In this document: positions 59,370 to 64,000 of the stretch, in pieces
Layout of the letters: each line of letters opens with the position of its first letter
How positions within the stretch are numbered: the first letter of the stretch is position 1
Assembly (NCBI GenBank): GCA_902524535.1
Contig: CABZDR010000002.1
Span: 1-64,000, forward strand
DNA: 64,000 nt
Reading direction: 5' to 3'
DNA from: an uncultured Pelagibacteraceae bacterium
GTDB taxonomy: Bacteria > Pseudomonadota > Alphaproteobacteria > Pelagibacterales > Pelagibacteraceae
Notes under the pieces: generated by a model
Database searches by the model: none
Told to the model about the DNA's origin: nothing
The model's input: the letters and a program-made list of their open reading frames with translations, nothing else
Translations under genes and position numbers: made by a program

Positions 59370-60257
59370 TTAACTAGTTAATAAATTAAAAATTAACAGA
59401 CCGATCGTGAAAGATAATAAAAAAATAGTGATCTTATCCTTTAAAAGATGTTCATAAATATCTTTTTTGATTAAATCTTTTGATATAAAAAAAAATAACC
59501 TTAAAATTAACAAACTATAAAAAATCAATAAGAATAGAATTTCTAAATTATTATAATCTTTAATGTTAAGAAAGAAATTTGTATCAATTGTAATAAAATT
59601 TAAATTTTCAATAAAAAAAATTAAAAAAGTTAAATAATTAATACTTAAAAAGAAAAGAAAAAATTTTTTTAAGTAAACCTTATTTTTAATTGAATAAGGT
59701 ATAATTCTATTCTCTTTTTCCAACCCGTTTACATTTATTTGTATAATTCTTTTACCTAATGAAAGACACAAAAAAATAGTGAGAAAAAAAATAAAAAAAC
59801 CACTACTAAAATTTAAATCAAAAATTTGAATTCCATATAGTATTCTAATTAAGTAAAAATTAGTTAAAAGCAATATATCGACTAAAAATATATGTTTAAA
59901 ATAAAAGTTATATAAAATAAAATTTAAAATATAGAAATACAAAAAATAATTATTAAAACTTTTAGAATAAAAAACAGCTAGTAAAAATAATAAAAAAAAA
60001 ATAAAAAAAATTTTAAAAACCTTTTTTTCCTCAGGAAAATATTTGTTTTTTTTTAATTCGTTTATCTTATCAATTTTTCTATCAGTAAAATTATTTATTA
60101 TATAACAACAAGTAGTTAAAAAAAAAAATATTATAAATGCCTTTCCAAAAATTAAAAGGCTTTCTCGATTGATATTTCCTCCAGCTACTAAAAATGGAAT
60201 TATTATTAAAAAATTTTTAAAAATATTATTTAATTTTATAAATTCAAAGATTTTCAT
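59370..60257 (-). CDS. UbiA-family polyprenyl-phosphate transferase, DPPR-synthase-like
   Basis: This is a 295-residue membrane protein with about nine hydrophobic segments. The first Asp-rich motif is YIINNFTDRKIDKINELKKNK (N55, D59, D63; the usual NDxxDxxxD begins NN here), and the second region reads LGKRIIQINVNGLEKENRIIPYS, close to decaprenyl-phosphate phosphoribosyltransferase (Rv3806c type) rather than to UbiA or cyoE. That enzyme puts 5-phosphoribose on a polyprenyl phosphate. It is the last gene of an SDR-flavoprotein-UbiA operon (ATGA overlap). Confidence 0.72.
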   Translation of the reverse strand: MKIFEFIKLNNIFKNFLIIIPFLVAGGNINRESLLIFGKAFIIFFFLTTCCYIINNFTDRKIDKINELKKNKYFPEEKKVFKIFFIFFLLFLLAVFYSKSFNNYFLYFYILNFILYNFYFKHIFLVDILLLTNFYLIRILYGIQIFDLNFSSGFFIFFLTIFLCLSLGKRIIQINVNGLEKENRIIPYSIKNKVYLKKFFLFFLSINYLTFLIFFIENLNFITIDTNFFLNIKDYNNLEILFLLIFYSLLILRLFFFISKDLIKKDIYEHLLKDKITIFLLSFTIGLLIFNLLTS

Positions 60258-62017
60258 TTATTTAGTTTTATAAAATTATCTATATTATTTTTAGCTATTG
60301 TTAAAATAACACCTTGGGGATTTTTTAGTAATTTTTCTGTAATTAAGGATGAGTCATTAACAAATATATTTGAACTAATATTCTTAATTTTTCCATTAAT
60401 ATCTAATGTACAACCTTTATTTTCACCAAAGGATAACCCCCCTAATAAATGTACGGCCGATAAATTAATCTTATTTTTACTTAAAATTTTTTCAATTTTT
60501 ACTTCATTGTACTCAGTAATTTTTTCATTTAATAAATAAATATATTCAGCTCCACATGTAAGCAAAAAATTTATTAGCTTTTTAATTCCATCTTTAATTT
60601 TTAAAACTTCCTTTTTATCTAAGTGATGAAAAGCCAAGGGCTCATTTATCAATGGTATTTTTTTTAATTTACACTTACCAATTGAGAAAGTTGAGTGAAA
60701 TATACTCATGAATTCAAAATTTTTTTCTACATCTTGATAAGCTTCTTGATCACCAAAAGTTGAAATTTTCAAAAATTTTTTCCCACTAGCAGCATTGCCA
60801 AAAATAAAATCTGGGTAAAACTCTGTAATTTGTGAATTTATTACATCTAAACTCTCTATATCATTGACTTTTTTTGGAAACTTAGCAATTACTTTAAACA
60901 TTGGATGAAAATGAAAGTTATCATTTATGTTTTGATTTATAATTTTACTCTTCTTTAATAAATTAAGTGTATAAGGTGCTCCACAACAAACAAATAAATT
61001 TTTGCAATAAATTGAAATTTTTTCATTTCTTTTTTGTAAGATTATTTTACATTTATTATTGTCTTCAGATATACTTGTCACTTTATATCCTAAAATAAAT
61101 TTACCTTGTAACTTCTCATATTGTTTCAAAAATGTTTGTGTCATCGAATTTTTTGAGGTACCCATCTCCTCTTTCTTTATAAATCTTTTGATGTTTTCAT
61201 TTTTATAATTTATTTTTTTTGCACCTTCTTCAAAATAGTCCCTTAATTGAATTAATGGTTTTTTTTCAATTTTATCAAAATTAGTTATCTCATTTAAAAA
61301 TTGGCTATCAGTTTTTATTTTGAGACCATTTTTTTTTGAAATTTCCTCAATAAATCTATTATCTATCTCATGGTACAGACCACTATTTATTTCACTTCCA
61401 CCGCCATAACACTCAGCCGAAGCATATTGTAATTCTGGATTACCAATTGCACCTGATAAACCTGAGAATTTCCATTTATATAAAAATTCGTTCCCAGGAT
61501 GCTTGGTTTTTGGCAACGAGTATTTATAACCTTGCTCGATTATTAAAGTATTCAATTTATTTTTTTTTAATTCTAATGCAGTAATACTTCCTGATGGTCC
61601 AGATCCAATGACAATATTTTCAATATAGTCATTATCTTTTATTAAAAAATTGCTTTTTTTTTCAATTTGGATTTTTTCATTTCCCTCTAATACTAAAAGA
61701 GAAATTGCATGTATTAGTTCCAAAATTTTATTTGATCTAAGAAATTTAAATTTATCTAAATATGTAAAAATTCTATAACATTTTTTATTTTCTATATTAG
61801 AGAATAATTTAAAAAATAAACAAAGTGATATTAAATTTAAAATGTAAAAATAAATGAAAAAAAAAGCGTGTATTATTTGTTGAGCTTTTAAAAAATGTAA
61901 AAAGATTAATTTTTTTTCTCTGGTAGATGCAGTTTTGTTTAAAAAGTTTTCAAAAATTATTGATGAAATTTTTAAAACAAATTTTTTTAAAATTGTTGTG
62001 CTGTATTGAACCTTCAT
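60254..62017 (-). CDS. GMC-type FAD-dependent oxidoreductase
   Basis: This 587-residue protein has an N-terminal helical, partly hydrophobic segment (about 1-125, possible membrane contact at 46-70), then the FAD dinucleotide motif IVIGSGPSGSITALEL (about 135-150), IIEQGYKYSLP, and GGGSEINSGLYHE in the GMC pattern. The C-terminal HLLGGLSFGENKGCTLDINGKI and IFVNDSSLI with NPQGVILTIAK complete it. It likely oxidises a sugar or alcohol OH, perhaps on a lipid-linked substrate given its UbiA partner. Start and stop overlap both neighbours. Confidence 0.75.
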   Translation of the reverse strand: MKVQYSTTILKKFVLKISSIIFENFLNKTASTREKKLIFLHFLKAQQIIHAFFFIYFYILNLISLCLFFKLFSNIENKKCYRIFTYLDKFKFLRSNKILELIHAISLLVLEGNEKIQIEKKSNFLIKDNDYIENIVIGSGPSGSITALELKKNKLNTLIIEQGYKYSLPKTKHPGNEFLYKWKFSGLSGAIGNPELQYASAECYGGGSEINSGLYHEIDNRFIEEISKKNGLKIKTDSQFLNEITNFDKIEKKPLIQLRDYFEEGAKKINYKNENIKRFIKKEEMGTSKNSMTQTFLKQYEKLQGKFILGYKVTSISEDNNKCKIILQKRNEKISIYCKNLFVCCGAPYTLNLLKKSKIINQNINDNFHFHPMFKVIAKFPKKVNDIESLDVINSQITEFYPDFIFGNAASGKKFLKISTFGDQEAYQDVEKNFEFMSIFHSTFSIGKCKLKKIPLINEPLAFHHLDKKEVLKIKDGIKKLINFLLTCGAEYIYLLNEKITEYNEVKIEKILSKNKINLSAVHLLGGLSFGENKGCTLDINGKIKNISSNIFVNDSSLITEKLLKNPQGVILTIAKNNIDNFIKLNK

Positions 62018-63057
62018 TATAAGAAAAATTTAATAAACTTTAAAAATTTCTGTTTTACCGATGATCTATGACTAGATCCACTTGCATTTAAAGTATTTCT
62101 ATTTTCTTTATACCAATTAAACGCTTCACAAATCATGTCCACATTAGAATATTTTGGTCTCCAAGAAAGTTTCTTAAAAGTTTCAGTTAAATCATAATGA
62201 AAATTCCAATCATAAGATAGATAGTGCCAACTAGATAAGGGTGAAAGCTTCAATTTATCAAGTATAAAAAGGGGGGCTATACAAAGATTTCTGTTAATAG
62301 GTAAAACCTTAGATTTTGAACCTACCTTTTCAAATGCTTTATTTAAATCGTTTTGAAGAGTTGAATATTTATCTGTGCCAATATTAAAATATCCAGAAAT
62401 ATTTTTTTCTGCAGTTTCAATGGATACATCGACTAAATCATCCAAATGTGCAAATTGAAATACATTTTTTCCTGATCCAATAATTGGTATTTTTTTATCA
62501 TCGATTACCCAATCAAATAAAATCTGAAAAATTCCCAATCTTTCTTTCGCAACAACCGGTCTAGGTCTGATGATAGAGCAAGATTTAAAATATTTATCTT
62601 TATCATTAAATGTTTTATTCACTTCAAGTTCTGCAAGATGTTTTGATATTCCATAAATGCCAGTTGGATTATACTTTTGATAATCAACATTCTCATTTTT
62701 TTTCGGCCTACCAAATATAGCAGATGAACTCATATGACTAAAATGTACAACATTGTGTTTAATTGCTTGAGCTAATATATTTTTTGTGCCGAGGACGTTT
62801 ACTTTATGAAAGTTCTTTCCGGCCTTGGTTAATGGAACTAAAGCTGCATTATGATGAACACAATCTACACAATTAAACATTTTTTTGTAATCTAAATTTG
62901 TATCAGAAATATCAATTTTATAAAAATTTGAAATCTTAGATATTTCTTCATCCTCTATAATATCAATAGAAACTACTTCATGATTTTGGCTATGTAGTTT
63001 TTTAACAATAGCTGAGCCTAAAAATCCACTTGATCCTGTCACTAAATGTTTTGTCAT
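62017..63057 (-). CDS. Extended SDR (NAD-dependent epimerase/dehydratase family)
   Basis: This 346-residue protein has TGSSGFLGSAIVKKL (7-21), an Asp after strand 2 (SIDII, NAD preference), HNAALVPL, a Ser pair at about 110-111 and the catalytic YGISK (Tyr135, Lys139). RPRPVVAKERLGIF and IGSGKNVFQFAHLDDLV are typical of sugar epimerases/reductases acting on nucleotide or lipid-linked sugars. The last about 25 residues are basic and hydrophobic (VKQKFLKFIKFFL), a possible membrane-binding tail. It is the first gene of the three-gene operon. Confidence 0.78.
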   Translation of the reverse strand: MTKHLVTGSSGFLGSAIVKKLHSQNHEVVSIDIIEDEEISKISNFYKIDISDTNLDYKKMFNCVDCVHHNAALVPLTKAGKNFHKVNVLGTKNILAQAIKHNVVHFSHMSSSAIFGRPKKNENVDYQKYNPTGIYGISKHLAELEVNKTFNDKDKYFKSCSIIRPRPVVAKERLGIFQILFDWVIDDKKIPIIGSGKNVFQFAHLDDLVDVSIETAEKNISGYFNIGTDKYSTLQNDLNKAFEKVGSKSKVLPINRNLCIAPLFILDKLKLSPLSSWHYLSYDWNFHYDLTETFKKLSWRPKYSNVDMICEAFNWYKENRNTLNASGSSHRSSVKQKFLKFIKFFL

Positions 63058-63105
63058 CTCTTTTATTTTTTATTTTACTTATTAAATCTTTTTAAAATTA
63101 ACCAG

Positions 63106-63161
63106 TGGTGCCCTCGGCCAGACTCGAACTGGCACTCCGCAAGCGGCAAGGATTTTAAGTC
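63106..63161 (-). pseudogene. tRNA-Leu(TAA) 3' fragment (attachment-site scar)
   Basis: On the minus strand it reads GACTTAAAATCC, then the long variable arm, the T-arm CAGTTCGAGTCTG and the end CGAGGGCACCA: the 3' part of tRNA-Leu(TAA) from the anticodon loop on. The 5' half is absent (the anticodon 5' stem is unpaired with what precedes it). Its last 32 bases are identical to the tRNA-Leu 3' end at 63969-64000. Confidence 0.88.
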
Positions 63162-63252
63162 TACTCCCATAGTTGTTAAGCCAGTCATATCAAGTCTTTT
63201 AATTTTTTGTTTTTTTTCAATGCACACAAATGCACTATAAATGCACATAATA
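63162..63252. other. Gap with phased GTGCATT repeats beside the tRNA-Leu fragment
   Basis: Next to the tRNA-Leu fragment, the minus strand carries GTGCATT three times (plus-strand starts of AATGCAC at about 63219, 63229 and 63240), 10-11 bases apart, followed by the A-run towards the scar. Phased short repeats beside an att site resemble integrase arm or excisionase sites. No gene is called here. Confidence 0.55.
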
Positions 63253-63960
63253 TTATTTCCATTTCTGAATAAATGTTATTTGACCATTATTATACTCATT
63301 TTCACATTTAAGATGCATTTTATTGTACTTTTTTAATTCAAGTTTCTCCTTAATAGACATATTTGAAAAAAATAGAGCTTTTGACTTGTCTGTAGCTGTC
63401 AAACGAGCTGTTAAATTTTTTAATTCCCATTCCATATGTTCATCAATTTGTTTATTAATTTTTATTAGTTCTACAGACTTAATATCTTTGGATGCCTCTT
63501 GGAATAACTTACCCTTATCAGATGAATATGAGGGATATGCTTTATAAATTGTATCAAAATAATCTGAAGTTTCTTTTGCTTTTGCTAATTTTTCATCTGC
63601 TTTTTTTTCAAAGTCAGAAATCTTTTGAATATAAAAATCACTAGTTTTACTCAATACATAATTATAATAGTTGTTATATAGAGTTTCTCTTTTTTTTATA
63701 ATTTCATCTCTATTTTCAATCCAATTAATTGGCCACTTTTTTAAATATTCTTTTATATATTTGTCATTAATTTTTGGGTAGATAGGTGACTCTATGCTTT
63801 CCCATTGTGGAATTTTTGCATGACTCCAACGATTGTGGCTTTCTTCAAATTTTAAATCAGCACAATTGGATAAAGCTTTGCTAGCATCTTTAAAAGAGGC
63901 TCCATAAACTTTTGAAATAGTTAAATAAAAGAAAAATAAAAAAATAAATAATTTTTTCAT
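63253..63960 (-). CDS. Secreted protein of unknown function between tRNA-Leu repeats
   Basis: This 235-residue protein has a signal peptide (MKKLFIFLFFFYLTISKVYGA) and a mainly helical, Lys/Glu-rich body with WPINWIENRDEIIKKRETLYNNYYNYVLS and a possible coiled coil (DFEKKADEKLAKAKETSDYFD). Two cysteines (NCADLKFEES and HLKCENEYN) may pair. I recognise no family. Its ATG lies 8 bases after the 3' end of tRNA-Leu on the same strand, so it has no room for its own promoter and is probably read from the tRNA promoter. It is the only gene between the tRNA-Leu repeats. Confidence 0.75.
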   Translation of the reverse strand: MKKLFIFLFFFYLTISKVYGASFKDASKALSNCADLKFEESHNRWSHAKIPQWESIESPIYPKINDKYIKEYLKKWPINWIENRDEIIKKRETLYNNYYNYVLSKTSDFYIQKISDFEKKADEKLAKAKETSDYFDTIYKAYPSYSSDKGKLFQEASKDIKSVELIKINKQIDEHMEWELKNLTARLTATDKSKALFFSNMSIKEKLELKKYNKMHLKCENEYNNGQITFIQKWK

Positions 63961-63968
63961 TACAAGTT

Positions 63969-64000
63969 TGGTGCCCTCGGCCAGACTCGAACTGGCACTC
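63969..64000 (-). tRNA. tRNA-Leu 3' end, cut by the window edge
   Basis: The last 32 bases of the window are the minus-strand 3' end of a tRNA-Leu (T-arm, acceptor strand and CCA), identical to the scar at 63106-63137. Whether the full tRNA continues beyond base 64000 cannot be seen; if it does, this is the intact integration target. Confidence 0.75.

Noticed and set aside
63046-63240. Plus-strand ORF of 64 aa containing CPRPDSNWHSASG
   Set aside because: It translates the antisense of the tRNA-Leu fragment; this kind of peptide is a well-known tRNA artefact.
63075-63248. Minus-strand 57-codon frame from the phased repeats through the tRNA-Leu fragment
   Set aside because: It is open by chance through the tRNA-derived sequence, has no domain and ends in front of the SDR gene; at most it is a relic of an element edge.
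52199-64000. Integrase, transposase, toxin-antitoxin or defence system
   Set aside because: I checked every larger ORF here for such motifs and found none; the mobility evidence rests on tRNA repeats alone.
1-64000. CRISPR array, rRNA genes, riboswitches
   Set aside because: No regularly spaced repeats, rRNA sequence or recognisable riboswitch core was seen on either strand.

Overview
The window is very AT-rich, with short or overlapping gene junctions, almost no non-coding DNA, and proteins dominated by Lys, Asn, Ile and Phe. With a sarcosine oxidase operon, the alphaproteobacterial order gatCAB-ruvX-pyrB-pyrC'-plsY-topA and one continuous tuf-secE-nusG-rpoBC-str-S10-spc-alpha cluster, this points to a streamlined marine alphaproteobacterium of the SAR11 group (Pelagibacter-like). 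That assignment rests on pattern recognition, not on a database search.

Layout. (1) 1-10.2 kb: the end of soxA, then soxG, a family-3 solute-binding protein and an ABC permease; then, on the other strand, a secreted nuclease-like protein, a MATE transporter, trhO, an O-methyltransferase and gatCAB. (2) 10.3-21.7 kb: ruvX, pyrB with an overlapping dihydroorotase homologue that has lost its HxH metal motif, plsY, topA, a RidA-like gene, galU-ugd, panC, mgtE and lipB. (3) 21.7-51.2 kb: an almost uninterrupted minus-strand information-processing cluster running from tRNA-Tyr, tRNA-Gly, tufA, tRNA-Trp and secE-nusG through rplKAJL, rpoBC, rpsLG-fusA, the S10 and spc ribosomal genes, secY-adk and rpoA-rplQ to an rRNA pseudouridine synthase. 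L30 (rpmD) is missing from its usual place, and no tuf copy follows fusA. (4) 51.3-52.2 kb: rlmB and tRNA-Thr on the plus strand. (5) 52.2-64 kb: accessory DNA.

The accessory part holds the most unusual structure. The intact tRNA-Thr gene is followed by one gene for a secreted five-blade propeller-like protein with a C-terminal outer-membrane barrel, and then by a 50-bp copy of the tRNA-Thr 3' half. At the right edge, a tRNA-Leu 3' fragment and a second tRNA-Leu 3' end (cut by the window boundary) flank one small secreted-protein gene. Both look like single-gene islands bounded by tRNA-derived attachment repeats, and neither encodes an integrase. Between them lie surface-glycan type genes (methyltransferase, glycosyltransferase-like, GT87-like, PhyH-like dioxygenase), the core NAD kinase gene, and a translationally coupled SDR - GMC-type flavoprotein - UbiA-family operon. 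That operon resembles in logic the mycobacterial polyprenyl-phosphoryl-arabinose pathway.

No rRNA genes, CRISPR arrays, insertion sequences or integrase genes were seen. No stretch longer than about 300 bases lacks a gene; the larger gaps have their own entries.
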